NCBI GenBank assembly: GCA_046329815.1
Contig: JAXLTY010000001.1
Span: 930,001 to 994,000, forward strand
Direction: 5' to 3'
Length of the DNA: 64,000 nt
Origin: JADJSS01 sp046329815
GTDB lineage: Bacteria; Bacteroidota; Bacteroidia; Chitinophagales; JADIYW01
Shown here: in pieces, positions 17,219 through 25,897 of the stretch
How the letters are laid out: the number at the start of each line of letters is the position of its first letter
Position numbering within the stretch: the stretch's first letter is position 1
Notes under the pieces: model-generated
Database searches by the model: none
Told to the model about the DNA's origin: nothing
What the model saw: the letters and a program-made list of their open reading frames with translations, nothing else
Position numbers and translations under genes: made by a program

Positions 17219-17575
17219 ATGACAACACAAGAAATTGCAAACAGATTATTCGAACTTTGTCAGCAAGGACAATTTGAAACCGCGCAAAATGAATTGTATG
17301 CACAAAATGCTACCAGCACAGAATCAAATCCTGCCGGCGAACTGGAAACTGCTACCGGAATTGATGCCATTAAAGCAAAAGGCAAACAATTTCAAAGCAT
17401 GGTAGAAGAAATGCACAGTGGCTACACACATGAACCAAAAGTATTTGGAAAGCATATTTTTATGGAAATGGGAATGGATGTTACCATGAAAGGAATGGGC
17501 AGAATGAACATGACTGAAATGTGCCATTATGTAACACAAGACGGAAAAATTGTCAGCGAACAATTTTATTATTAA
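17219..17575 (+). CDS. SnoaL-like (NTF2 superfamily) protein
   Basis: A 118-residue cone-shaped NTF2-like domain: N-terminal helices IANRLFELCQQGQFETAQNELYAQNA, then a GIDAIKAKGKQF helix and beta strands EPKVFGKHIFMEMGMDVTMKG, ending EMCHYVTQDGKIVSEQFYY. The family includes isomerases, cyclases and ligand-binding proteins, so the function cannot be fixed. It lies 57 bases after the K+ channel gene and is followed by a strong terminator, so it may be the last gene of the DJ-1 transcript or have its own promoter. Confidence 0.8.
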   Translation: MTTQEIANRLFELCQQGQFETAQNELYAQNATSTESNPAGELETATGIDAIKAKGKQFQSMVEEMHSGYTHEPKVFGKHIFMEMGMDVTMKGMGRMNMTEMCHYVTQDGKIVSEQFYY

Positions 17576-17590
17576 ATCAACAGAAACTAT

Positions 17591-17626
17591 AAAGTAGGTG
17601 TAATTCATATAATACCTACTTTTTTA
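17591..17626 (+). terminator. Rho-independent terminator after the SnoaL-like gene
   Basis: AAAGTAGGT (17591-17599) pairs with ACCTACTTT (17614-17622), followed by a run of T. Confidence 0.75.
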
Positions 17627-17648
17627 TTTAATCAATAAAAATAATCAC

Positions 17649-18266
17649 ATGAAAATAGCAATTATTGGAACCGGAAATGTAGGCGGTGCTTTAGCCAAAG
17701 GCCTTGTAAATGCTAAACACGAAGTAGTATTTGGTGTAAGAAATCCGACTGAAAATTTTAAAGGAAAAGAAGTAGCCGATGAATTAAATATTCCTGCTAA
17801 TACCATTCAAGAAGCTGTTACCAAAAGCGAAGTAATTATTGTAGCAACGCCGGCGCAATTTGCGCACGAAATAGCGCAACAGCTTGGTGATGTGAAAGAC
17901 AAAGTAATCATAGATACGATGAATGCGGTATTTATGAAACCGGCCAATTATACAAATACTTCAGATGCTATTTTAGATAATTGTAATTGTATAGATGTGG
18001 TAAAATGCTTTAACAGCACCGGTTTTGAAAACATGGAAAATCCAATATACCACGGCGAAGGCATTGATATGTTTGTTGCTGGCAACAGCACCAAAGGAAA
18101 AGCAATTGCTACACAATTAGCCAAAGATATTGGCTTTGCAACATGTTATGATTTTGGCGGTAACGATAAATTTTATGCTTTAGAACAGTTTGCGTTTGCA
18201 TGGATCAACCTGGCTATTCTGCAAAAACATGGCAGAAATTTAGCTTTTAAATTAATAAAGAGGTAG
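17649..18266 (+). CDS. NAD(P)-binding oxidoreductase, F420-oxidored/NPR-like
   Basis: The 205-residue product opens with a Rossmann motif (MKIAIIGTGNVGGALAKGL) and continues with FGVRNP near 34, VIIVATPA near 66 and DTMNAV near 89, matching the coenzyme F420-dependent NADP oxidoreductase family (PF03807). Proteins of this size in bacteria that lack F420 are usually NAD(P)-binding proteins of unknown substrate. It follows the terminator of the SnoaL-like gene and is convergent with the SDR gene. Confidence 0.82.
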   Translation: MKIAIIGTGNVGGALAKGLVNAKHEVVFGVRNPTENFKGKEVADELNIPANTIQEAVTKSEVIIVATPAQFAHEIAQQLGDVKDKVIIDTMNAVFMKPANYTNTSDAILDNCNCIDVVKCFNSTGFENMENPIYHGEGIDMFVAGNSTKGKAIATQLAKDIGFATCYDFGGNDKFYALEQFAFAWINLAILQKHGRNLAFKLIKR

Positions 18267-18302
18267 ATACACGAATCAATAAAGACTAAATGAGCTGTCT
18301 GG

Positions 18303-19118
18303 TTAATTCTTAGTAATATAATCGCTCATTTTTTTTATAATCTTGGTATAACCAACCGGCAATGTTCGCGCCAGACGATCGCCCATAACAGCATCAATGC
18401 CAATCAGGATTTTTTCATCTTTACGCTCAATGTGTTTTAATATTACTTTTGCTGCTTCTTGTGGTGAAGTTCGTTCGAGTGCCTTTTGAAATTTTGCATC
18501 TAAACCAGGATTTCTTTCATAATGAACTGCATTTCTATAAATATTCGTATTGATACCGCCTGGATGCACACAATATACTTCTACATTGGTATCGATCAAT
18601 TCCATACGTAAGGCCTCGGTAAAACCACGCACGGCAAACTTCGTAGTACAATAAGGAACCTGATCAGCAACACCTACTAAACCAAACAAACTGGAAATAT
18701 TAATAATGGCTGCTTCGGGTCTTTCCAACATACTTTCTAAAAATAATTTAGTGTGATAGATAACACCATACAGATTCACATTCATGATGTTTCTAAAGTC
18801 TTCTATCTTCAAATCTTTCAGAGAAATTTTGCCAAGTGCGTAGCCGGCATTATTAAACAACAGATCAATATGATGAAACTTCTTCAATACTTTATTAGCA
18901 AAATCGATGATTTCTTTTTCTACCGAAACATCTACCACATATGTATAGCAATCAGCTCCGTTTTGCTGCACCAGCTTTTCTGTAGAAGCCAATGTGTCTG
19001 CATTTTTGTCTGAAAGAATCAAGGTCGCGCCTCTTTTTGCCAATTCAACCGATAATGCTTGTCCGATTCCTGAACCGGCGCCTGTTACTACTGCAATTTT
19101 GTTTTTAAAGTTTTTCAT
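18303..19118 (-). CDS. Short-chain dehydrogenase/reductase (SDR)
   Basis: A 271-residue classical SDR. The cofactor motif TGAGSGIG is at 12-19, NNAG at 89-92, the catalytic Ser in INISS near 142, and Tyr156 with Lys160 in YCTTK. Asp37 after the second strand (ILSDKNA) suggests preference for NAD over NADP. The extended C terminus (residues about 200-271) is typical of SDRs acting on lipids, steroids or larger carbonyls. The substrate is unknown. It is convergent with the F420-oxidored-like gene and divergent from yceI-like. Confidence 0.9.
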   Translation of the reverse strand: MKNFKNKIAVVTGAGSGIGQALSVELAKRGATLILSDKNADTLASTEKLVQQNGADCYTYVVDVSVEKEIIDFANKVLKKFHHIDLLFNNAGYALGKISLKDLKIEDFRNIMNVNLYGVIYHTKLFLESMLERPEAAIINISSLFGLVGVADQVPYCTTKFAVRGFTEALRMELIDTNVEVYCVHPGGINTNIYRNAVHYERNPGLDAKFQKALERTSPQEAAKVILKHIERKDEKILIGIDAVMGDRLARTLPVGYTKIIKKMSDYITKN

Positions 19119-19307
19119 CTTACTTATTTTATTGTTTTAAAATCCTGAAATATGACAAAATTTACTGTCAGTATTCCATTTTTATACTCTGTAAATTTTT
19201 CTGTTGCAAGATATTGACTTGCATCAATAAATTGACTAAACAATAGTAAATAAGTCAACTTAAAAGATATTTTACTAATTTTAACATCCGATAATTATTT
19301 TTGGCTC

Positions 19308-19315
19308 TATATTTG
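19308..19315 (+). promoter_or_regulatory. TAnnTTTG promoter of the YceI gene
   Basis: TATATTTG lies 34 bases before the ATG at 19350, leaving a leader of about 30 bases. Confidence 0.6.
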
Positions 19316-19349
19316 TACATACAACAATCGAACTAAAATAGTAATTAAG

Positions 19350-19943
19350 ATGAGATTAAAATCGATAACAACTACCTTATTTGCAGCATTAATTTTGTTG
19401 TCCAATGTCATTTTTGCACAGGCAGAACAAACTGCCAAAATAAACACTGCAACGAGCAGCATCGGTTGGATTGGTAAAAAGATATTAGGTCAACACAACG
19501 GACAAGTTAAAATTAAAGAAGGTTCTGTAACGGTAAAAAACAACGCATTAACCGGTGGTGAGTTTACAATCGATATGCAATCAATTACTTGTACAGATTT
19601 AACAGATCCGGATTATAACAAAAAACTAATTGGTCACTTAAATAGCACAGATTTTTTCAATGTTGAACAGTTTCCTACAGCTGCATTGAAAATTACTAAA
19701 GTGTTAAAAAATGGTGGCGCATACAACCTTACGGCTACTTTAACCGTCAAAGGTATAACAAATACAATCACATTTCCAGCAACATTTAAAAAAGTTGGTA
19801 ATGTGTATCAAGGAACTGCAAAGATTACGATTGACAGAACAAAATGGGACATCAAATATGGCTCATCTAGTTTCTTTGAAGGATTAGGCGACAAAGCCAT
19901 CAAGAATGAAATTGAATTGAACGTAAACATTGCAACTAATTAA
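19350..19943 (+). CDS. YceI-family periplasmic lipid-binding protein
   Basis: The 197-residue product has a Sec signal peptide (cleavage after VIFAQA) and one YceI domain: KINTATSSIGWIGKKILGQHNGQVKIKEG near 27-55, FTIDMQSITCTDL near 70, LIGHLNSTDFFNVEQFPTAALKITKV near 95-120, and LTVKGITNTITFPATFK near 133. YceI proteins are lipocalin-like barrels that bind isoprenoids or amphiphiles in the periplasm. It has its own promoter and two terminator hairpins downstream, so it is a single-gene unit. Confidence 0.92.
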   Translation: MRLKSITTTLFAALILLSNVIFAQAEQTAKINTATSSIGWIGKKILGQHNGQVKIKEGSVTVKNNALTGGEFTIDMQSITCTDLTDPDYNKKLIGHLNSTDFFNVEQFPTAALKITKVLKNGGAYNLTATLTVKGITNTITFPATFKKVGNVYQGTAKITIDRTKWDIKYGSSSFFEGLGDKAIKNEIELNVNIATN

Positions 19944-19958
19944 TTCCGAACTCTATTG

Positions 19959-19983
19959 ATTGCCGCGAGGCAATTGGGTTTTT
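19959..19983 (+). terminator. First terminator hairpin after YceI
   Basis: ATTGCC (19959-19964) pairs with GGCAAT (19969-19974) around a four-base loop, followed by GGGTTTTT. It is short and may be a weak stop before the stronger hairpin at 20004. Confidence 0.5.
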
Positions 19984-20003
19984 CATAGTTTTATGGTTTT
20001 TGT

Positions 20004-20041
20004 GGCTTGTCTGATCTCCTAGGTCAGACAAGTCATTTTTT
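20004..20041 (+). terminator. Second, strong terminator after YceI
   Basis: CTTGTCTGA (20006-20014) pairs with TCAGACAAG (20024-20032), extended by two weaker pairs, loop of nine, followed by a run of T after CA. Confidence 0.8.
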
Positions 20042-20101
20042 AGGCAAACCGTATTTACTATAAACTATGATTTTATGATTATTTTGCGAAATTTCTGATT
20101 C

Positions 20102-21919
20102 TTACAACTGCTGTAAATCCACCAGCTTTTTATATTCACCATCACGTTGCGTCAATTGCTGATGAGAACCTTGCTCAATAATTTTTCCTTCTTTCAGAAC
20201 GATAATTTCATCTGCAAACTGTACTGTTGACAAACGATGCGCAATAATGATCGCTGTTTTATTTTGCAGTAAATTCTGCAACGCGTCGTGTACTAATTTT
20301 TCTGAATTGCTATCCAAATGTGATGTAGCTTCATCTAAAATAAGAATAGGTGCATTTTTATAAATAGCTCGTGCAATAGTTAATCGCTGCTGCTCACCGC
20401 CACTCAATTTAATACCATTGTCACCAATATTGGTATCAAATTGTTCCTGTGCTTTTTCAATAAAATCAGTTGCATTTGCCAAAACAACAGCTTTCTTTAT
20501 TGCTTCCATATCAAGTTCTTTCCCAAGTGCAATATTATTTGAGAAAGAATCATTAAATAAAGTCGTTTGCTGTGTCACCAAACCAGTCAGCTTTCGTAAA
20601 CTTTCCTGTGAGATTGATTTTATATTTTTTCCGTCTATTAAAATTTCACCTTTTGTTACATCAAAAAAGCGCAACAACAATTGAATGAACGTTGATTTTC
20701 CGGAACCGGAAACGCCAACCAATGCTATCTTTTTACCTTTCGGAATTTCCAAATTTATATTTTGCAAAACATCTGTTGTGTCGTATGCAAACGATACATT
20801 TTTGAATTCAATCTTATTTTCAAAATTGTCTATTGCAATAGCATTTTCTGCATCATTGATCTTGTTTTTCTCATTCAATAATTCTTCAATACGTTTTAGC
20901 GAAGCCAATCCTTTTTGTATAAAATAAAATGCATTAGAAAATGCTTTAGCCGGCTGAATAATTTGTGAAAAGATAACGATAAACGCAATGAATGCTTCAG
21001 CACTTAGTGGTGAAGTATGATTGATGACCATTCGACCGCCAATGAATAAAACGACAACAACAACCGTTATACCTAAGAATTCTGATAACGGCGTTGACAA
21101 ATCGCGTTTCCGAATCATGCCGGTTCCAATTTTATTGTGCTGACGATTAATTGCCTCAAATCGTTCTGATAATTTTTTTTCCGCTGTAAATGATTTTATT
21201 ACACGAATGCCTGAAATCGTTTCATCTACTAAAGAATTGATAATACCTTGCAAATGTTGCGAATTTCTGGATGCCTGCTTTAACGTCTTTCCAATTTTTC
21301 CAATAATAAAACCTGAGATCGGTAAAATAATTAACACAAACAATGTCAGTTGCGGACTCAAAATTAACATCGTAACTAATGTTGCAATAATTGTCACCGG
21401 TTCTTTAAATGCGACTTCCAGAAAATGTAAAATACCATATTCTACTTCTTGTACATCGTTCGTTAAACGCGTCAGCACATCGCCTTTTTTATTATCGGTA
21501 AAATATAAAACATGCAGACTAAGAATCTTGTCATACAATTGTTGACGAATATTGCTGGCGATGCCTGTACGCATCGGTGCTAAAAAATGAACGGCAAAAT
21601 ATCGGAAAATATTTTTTACAAAAAAAACCGTTACCGTCATGATGCATATAAACAAAAGCGCATTGGCTTTGCCGTGTTGCTGAATAACCGATAGTATCGT
21701 ATTATTGAAATTGGCTTCAAAAAAATCTTTAAGATGAAATATACTGAAAGCGACTTTTTCTGTTACCGGTTGAATATCTTCTGCATGAAAAATTAAATTT
21801 AAAAACGGAATCAGCATCAAAAAAGAAAAAATAGAAAAAATGGTAGAAAACAAATTAAACACAATATTCAAAAAGATATTGAGTCGATATGGTTTGCAGT
21901 ATTTGAGTAGATTTTTCAA
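20102..21919 (-). CDS. ABC exporter, fused membrane and ATPase domains (MsbA-like)
   Basis: The 605-residue half-transporter has six membrane helices in about residues 15-325 and a C-terminal ATPase with all motifs: Walker A GVSGSGKST, Q-loop VTQQTTLF, signature LSGGEQQR, Walker B ILILDEATSHLD and switch His in IIAHRLST. It would act as a dimer exporting lipid, lipid A core or another amphiphile; the substrate is not evident. The start must be TTG at 21919: an in-frame TAG lies two codons upstream and no ATG precedes the first helix. A TATCTTTG promoter lies 16 bases upstream. Confidence 0.9.
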   Translation of the reverse strand: MKNLLKYCKPYRLNIFLNIVFNLFSTIFSIFSFLMLIPFLNLIFHAEDIQPVTEKVAFSIFHLKDFFEANFNNTILSVIQQHGKANALLFICIMTVTVFFVKNIFRYFAVHFLAPMRTGIASNIRQQLYDKILSLHVLYFTDNKKGDVLTRLTNDVQEVEYGILHFLEVAFKEPVTIIATLVTMLILSPQLTLFVLIILPISGFIIGKIGKTLKQASRNSQHLQGIINSLVDETISGIRVIKSFTAEKKLSERFEAINRQHNKIGTGMIRKRDLSTPLSEFLGITVVVVVLFIGGRMVINHTSPLSAEAFIAFIVIFSQIIQPAKAFSNAFYFIQKGLASLKRIEELLNEKNKINDAENAIAIDNFENKIEFKNVSFAYDTTDVLQNINLEIPKGKKIALVGVSGSGKSTFIQLLLRFFDVTKGEILIDGKNIKSISQESLRKLTGLVTQQTTLFNDSFSNNIALGKELDMEAIKKAVVLANATDFIEKAQEQFDTNIGDNGIKLSGGEQQRLTIARAIYKNAPILILDEATSHLDSNSEKLVHDALQNLLQNKTAIIIAHRLSTVQFADEIIVLKEGKIIEQGSHQQLTQRDGEYKKLVDLQQL

Positions 21920-21935
21920 ACGCTATTTCAGTCAA

Positions 21936-21943
21936 CAAAGATA
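21936..21943 (-). promoter_or_regulatory. TAnnTTTG promoter of the ABC exporter
   Basis: The minus strand reads TATCTTTG, ending 16 bases before the TTG start at 21919. Confidence 0.55.
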
Positions 21944-21959
21944 GGAAATAGTCAATAGT

Positions 21960-22469
21960 TTATTTATAGACATAGAAAGAATCAATGATTGAATGATTTA
22001 TCGTTTCGCCTGTTCTATAATTTTTTAGACGCACATTTCCATGCCAATAATACCAACCTGTATCTTTTGGTGTAAAGGAAAACTGATTGCCATCTTTTAT
22101 CGCTATAATTTTAGAGCTGTTATTTTTATTTTTTTGTGGAATAGAATAATAATATTCTGTTACAAAATGGCTGTAATCTATGCAAAATCTAAGTTGCGAT
22201 TCAAATTTTTCTTGATTTAATTGTATCCTTTTTTGTGATGTCTGACTGATTAAAATATGAGGATAAACTTTATAACCAGTAACTATCATATTATTCTTAT
22301 TTGGATTTTCTATACTATCAAATACATAACGATATATTGAATTCCATCTGTCAACTTCAGATTTCCAATAATCGGCTTCTTTTTCCAAGTCTTTAATTTT
22401 TTCCAAATCATTTTTATTATGACAAGAAGTACATAAAATGAAAAGAATAAATAAAATTGTGTATTTCAT
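21960..22469 (-). CDS. Lipoprotein of unknown function
   Basis: A 169-residue product with a lipoprotein signal peptide (LFILCTSCHNK). A short charged coiled-coil-like helix (LEKIKDLEKEADYWKSEVDRWNSIY) follows the lipid anchor. The C-terminal part has beta strands (KIIAIKDGNQFSFTPKDTGWYYWHGNVRL) of immunoglobulin-like or sandwich type. I do not recognise a family. It lies between the ABC exporter and rbfA and reads leftward; the gap to the exporter start contains that gene's promoter, so it is a separate unit. Confidence 0.65.
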   Translation of the reverse strand: MKYTILFILFILCTSCHNKNDLEKIKDLEKEADYWKSEVDRWNSIYRYVFDSIENPNKNNMIVTGYKVYPHILISQTSQKRIQLNQEKFESQLRFCIDYSHFVTEYYYSIPQKNKNNSSKIIAIKDGNQFSFTPKDTGWYYWHGNVRLKNYRTGETINHSIIDSFYVYK

Positions 22470-22543
22470 GTAGTTTTATTAACGATAAAAGATACAAATT
22501 ATTATCGTAAAAAGATTCCAATAAAAACAACTATTATTATGCG

Positions 22544-22551
22544 TACTTTTG
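22544..22551 (+). promoter_or_regulatory. TAnnTTTG promoter of rbfA
   Basis: TACTTTTG ends nine bases before the ATG at 22561 and 18 before the ATG at 22570, so the rbfA leader is very short. Confidence 0.6.
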
Positions 22552-22569
22552 TGTATTAGAATGTTGAAT

Positions 22570-22965
22570 ATGGAAACAATCAGACAACGACAGGTTGCCA
22601 AAATGATACAATTGGCGATGAGCGAATTGATGCAGAAAGATGTATCGCACATTTTGGAAGGCGCAATGGTAACAATATCAGGCGTGCGCGTAACACCGGA
22701 TTTATATACGGCAAGAATTTATGTAAGTATTTACAACCATAAAAATCCGGATGCGGTTTTAGATATTTTAGATAAGCACAATAAAACCATTCGTGGTGTT
22801 TTAGGCAATAAAATCAGGAATAAAGTACGCTCGATTCCACAACTGGAATTCTTTAAAGATGATACTTTGGAAGAAGTGCAAAAACTGGAACAGATCTTTA
22901 AAGACATCAAAAAGAAAGACGAAGAACTGGAAAAATTACGCTCTACTGAAAGTAGCGAAGAATAA
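22570..22965 (+). CDS. rbfA: Ribosome-binding factor A
   Basis: A 131-residue KH-like protein with RbfA marks: METIRQRQVAKMIQLAMSELMQ at the N terminus, VTISGVRVTPDLYTARIYVSIY near 37-60, and IRNKVRSIPQLEFFKDDTLEE near 84-105. It binds the 30S subunit during late 16S rRNA maturation and cold adaptation. I take METIRQ as the start by family alignment; ATG at 22561 would add three residues. It is followed after 38 bases by an FtsX-type permease, an order I recall from other Bacteroidota. Confidence 0.9.
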   Translation: METIRQRQVAKMIQLAMSELMQKDVSHILEGAMVTISGVRVTPDLYTARIYVSIYNHKNPDAVLDILDKHNKTIRGVLGNKIRNKVRSIPQLEFFKDDTLEEVQKLEQIFKDIKKKDEELEKLRSTESSEE

Positions 22966-23003
22966 TCTTACTACTTTTTACTTACGACTCACGACTTTTT
23001 ATC

Positions 23004-24239
23004 ATGAACCTCGAACTCAACATAGCGAAACGATATTTGTTCAGCAAAAAATCTACGAATGCGATCAATATTATTTCATTAGTGAGCTCAGTAGCAATGT
23101 TTGCAGGCACTTTGGCGTTGATCTTGGTTTTGTCGGTGTTTAATGGCTTAGAAGATTTAGTAAAATCATTGTATGCTGTTTTTTATGCGGACATTGCAGT
23201 AAGCGCAGCAGCAGGCAAAACATTTGAAATCAGCGACAACCTTAAACAACAGCTTTCTACTATTCATTACATTGACGCTTATACGTTTACGTTAGAAGAA
23301 AATGCATTGCTGGAATATTCCGATCAACAGCATATTTGTGCTGTAAAAGGCGTTGACGATAATTATTTTAAAGTCGTTCAAAACTTCGATACGTTTATGG
23401 TTGACGGCAAAAAAATATTGCATCAAGACAGTCTTTCATTTTGCATTGTAGGTATTGGTGTAGCGCAAAAATTGGGCTTAAATCCGGAACAGGCATTCAA
23501 TCCGGTTTCTATTTATATGCCGAAAAAAAGCAGCAGCAGTTTTGGTTCCATGGAAAATGCATTCAACAAAAGTTATATCACACCGGCCGGCGCGTTTGCT
23601 GTTTCTGATGAATTTGATACCAAATATACGTTTGTACCGTTGTCATTCTTTCAATCATTGACAGATAATTTTGGCAAAGCATCACAAATTGAGATTCGTT
23701 TAAAAAACAACAAAGAAACAAAAACTGCAATCGAATTGCTTCGACAAAAACTTGGAAAATCATTCTTAGTAAAAAGTCGATATGAACAAAACGAAGTGTT
23801 GTATAAAATTTTGAAAAGCGAAAAATGGATCACCTTTGCCATTTTAGTTTTAATCATGATCATCGCATCATTCAATATTATTGGTGCTTTATCGATGCTG
23901 GTTTTAGAAAAGAAAAAAGATATAGCTACACTGACAGCATTAGGTTTTGCCAAGAACAATATCATTCGTTTGTTTTTATTCGAAGGAATTTTGATGTCGT
24001 GTGTCGGCGCATTTATTGGTATGTTCGTTGCCTTTATACTTTGCATCCTGCAACAAAAAATCGGACTGGTGCCAATGCCAGGAACTTCATTCTTGGTAAA
24101 ATATTATCCGGTACAAATGCAGGTTTTAGATTTTATAACTGTTGGATTAGTTGTATTAATTATTAGTATTTTAGCGGCCTATTTTCCGGCGAAGAAAGCT
24201 GCAGCAAGCGTAGAAAAAGAATATTTGGAATATTTGTAG
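23004..24239 (+). CDS. FtsX/LolE-type ABC transporter permease
   Basis: The 411-residue protein has the LolC/E or MacB-like plan: an N-terminal cytoplasmic segment NLELNIAKRYLFSKKSTNAINIISLVSSVAMFAG running into helix 1, a large periplasmic domain (about 50-270), then three helices with the FtsX domain (ITFAILVLIMIIASFNIIGALSMLVLEKKKDIATLTALGF). This would be the membrane part of a lipoprotein-release or mechanotransmission ABC system. No ATPase gene is adjacent, so its partner is elsewhere. Confidence 0.87.
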   Translation: MNLELNIAKRYLFSKKSTNAINIISLVSSVAMFAGTLALILVLSVFNGLEDLVKSLYAVFYADIAVSAAAGKTFEISDNLKQQLSTIHYIDAYTFTLEENALLEYSDQQHICAVKGVDDNYFKVVQNFDTFMVDGKKILHQDSLSFCIVGIGVAQKLGLNPEQAFNPVSIYMPKKSSSSFGSMENAFNKSYITPAGAFAVSDEFDTKYTFVPLSFFQSLTDNFGKASQIEIRLKNNKETKTAIELLRQKLGKSFLVKSRYEQNEVLYKILKSEKWITFAILVLIMIIASFNIIGALSMLVLEKKKDIATLTALGFAKNNIIRLFLFEGILMSCVGAFIGMFVAFILCILQQKIGLVPMPGTSFLVKYYPVQMQVLDFITVGLVVLIISILAAYFPAKKAAASVEKEYLEYL

Positions 24240-24319
24240 AAAAGTGAAAGTGATGGTGAAAGTGAAAATATAGTGATGAGTTAAATTAGTAAAAAATTAA
24301 ATATAATAAAAATCATTGT

Positions 24320-24865
24320 ATGAAAAAAATCATCTTTTGTATTTTATTTGTGTTTGTTGCACAATGCACATTTGCACAAACAGATTCGTTTAAAACCAAC
24401 ATTGAAACTGCTGCCAATACGAAAGACTTTTTGATCAAGCAAGATATTTTTATATTGGAAGATTTTGGTAAATTCAGAATTGGCGCAGTAAAAATCACCA
24501 ACCTTGAAAATTTCACAACAACTAGCGGCGCGAAAGTTATTCATATTATACAAGAAGGAAAAACGTTTAAATCATACTATAATTATATCGACAAAGAAGA
24601 AATGGATGGCTTGATTACGGCGTTGCAATACATGAAAACAATGGTAAAAAGTAAAGCTGTACCATCTAATTACACAGAAATAAAATTCACCACAAAGTCT
24701 GGATTTTTAATTCAATTATCTACTGTTTTAAATTCAGCCAATAATTTAGATTGGAGTTTTTCTGTGCAAACCAATGTAGCTGTAGAAAAATCGTATATCG
24801 TTTATCAAACCACAGATATTGATAAATTGCAAAAGATACTAGAACAACTTAAAGCTAAAATGTAA
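24320..24865 (+). CDS. Exported protein of unknown function
   Basis: A 181-residue product with a Sec signal peptide (cleavage near CTFAQT). The mature part is a mixed alpha/beta domain with strands FGKFRIGAVKITNLENF and AKVIHIIQEGKTFKSYYNYIDKEEMDGLITALQYMKTM. I do not recognise a family. The gap before it holds short imperfect GTGAAA repeats. It ends on the base before the galE stop on the other strand. Confidence 0.7.
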   Translation: MKKIIFCILFVFVAQCTFAQTDSFKTNIETAANTKDFLIKQDIFILEDFGKFRIGAVKITNLENFTTTSGAKVIHIIQEGKTFKSYYNYIDKEEMDGLITALQYMKTMVKSKAVPSNYTEIKFTTKSGFLIQLSTVLNSANNLDWSFSVQTNVAVEKSYIVYQTTDIDKLQKILEQLKAKM

Positions 24866-25894
24866 TTAGAGTTTTAGTTCCTGCATTTTCAGTTCCCAAT
24901 TCCACGCGCTGAGCATTGCTTCTTCGATATTATATTTGCAATGCCAGTTCAATTCGGTTGTAGATTTTGTATTATCAGCAAAAACAGCAACCACATCGCC
25001 GGCACGACGCGCGCCGATTTTATAATTTAGTTTTTTGCCACTTACTTTTTCAAATGCTGCAATCGCTTCCAAAACAGAAATGCCGTTTCCTGTTCCTAAA
25101 TTAAATACTTCACAATTCGTTTTATTTTTCTTGTCAATCAAAAACTGTAAAGCTAATGTATGCGCATGCGCAATATCGCATACATGAATATAATCGCGAA
25201 TACAAGAGCCGTCGCGCGTATCATAATCATTACCAAACACAGTCAATTCATCTAATTTTCCGATCGCAGTTTGTGTGATATATGGTACTAAATTATTGGG
25301 CTGATCAATTGGAATTTCGCCAATCAATGCTGACGGATGTGCGCCAACCGGATTAAAATAACGCAATAAAATCTGCTGATGTGTTGGATTTACATTCGCA
25401 AAATTCCGGATAATATCTTCTCCGATTTGCTTCGTATGCGCATATGGACTTTCCGCGTTTTTGATCGGTGTATTTTCAGTAACAGGCAATTCATCGGCAT
25501 TTCCATAAACAGAACACGAAGATGAAAAAACGAAATTCGGAATGGAAAAAGACTTCATTCCAATCAATACATTCAGCAGAGAATCGATGTTATTGGCATA
25601 ATACATTAAAGGTTTTTCTACCGATTCGCCAACTGATTTCAATGCAGCAAAATGAATAACGCCAACAGCATCTTTGTGTTCCTGCAATACTTTTAACGTA
25701 GCTGCTCTGTCACATAGATCAATATTATAAAATTTTGGTTTTTTATGAGTGATTTTTTCGATGCCTTCTAACGCATACTTATTGGAACGTGCTAAATTAT
25801 CAATACAAATAACATCAAAATCATGTTCCAATAAATCCACGATCGTATGTGAACCAATATAACCTGTGCCGCCTGTAACGATTACCTTTTTCAT
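24866..25894 (-). CDS. galE: UDP-glucose 4-epimerase
   Basis: The 342-residue protein is an extended SDR: the NAD motif GGTGYIG at 8-14, Ser125 region (FSSSCSVYG), and the catalytic Tyr151-x3-Lys155 (YAHTK). RYFNPVGAHPS and RDGSCIRDYIHVCDIAHAH are typical of GalE. It interconverts UDP-glucose and UDP-galactose for surface polysaccharide. The start is the ATG at 25894, three bases after the rfbA stop; a TTG directly before it is in frame but not needed. It is translated with rfbA as one operon. Confidence 0.94.
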   Translation of the reverse strand: MKKVIVTGGTGYIGSHTIVDLLEHDFDVICIDNLARSNKYALEGIEKITHKKPKFYNIDLCDRAATLKVLQEHKDAVGVIHFAALKSVGESVEKPLMYYANNIDSLLNVLIGMKSFSIPNFVFSSSCSVYGNADELPVTENTPIKNAESPYAHTKQIGEDIIRNFANVNPTHQQILLRYFNPVGAHPSALIGEIPIDQPNNLVPYITQTAIGKLDELTVFGNDYDTRDGSCIRDYIHVCDIAHAHTLALQFLIDKKNKTNCEVFNLGTGNGISVLEAIAAFEKVSGKKLNYKIGARRAGDVVAVFADNTKSTTELNWHCKYNIEEAMLSAWNWELKMQELKL

Positions 25895-25897
25895 CAA

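Noticed and set aside
14932..19943. Defence island interpretation of the cluster of small enzymes
   Set aside because: No nuclease, methylase, toxin or phage-sensing domain is present. Oxidoreductases, YceI and the DJ-1/K+ channel set suit a stress response better.
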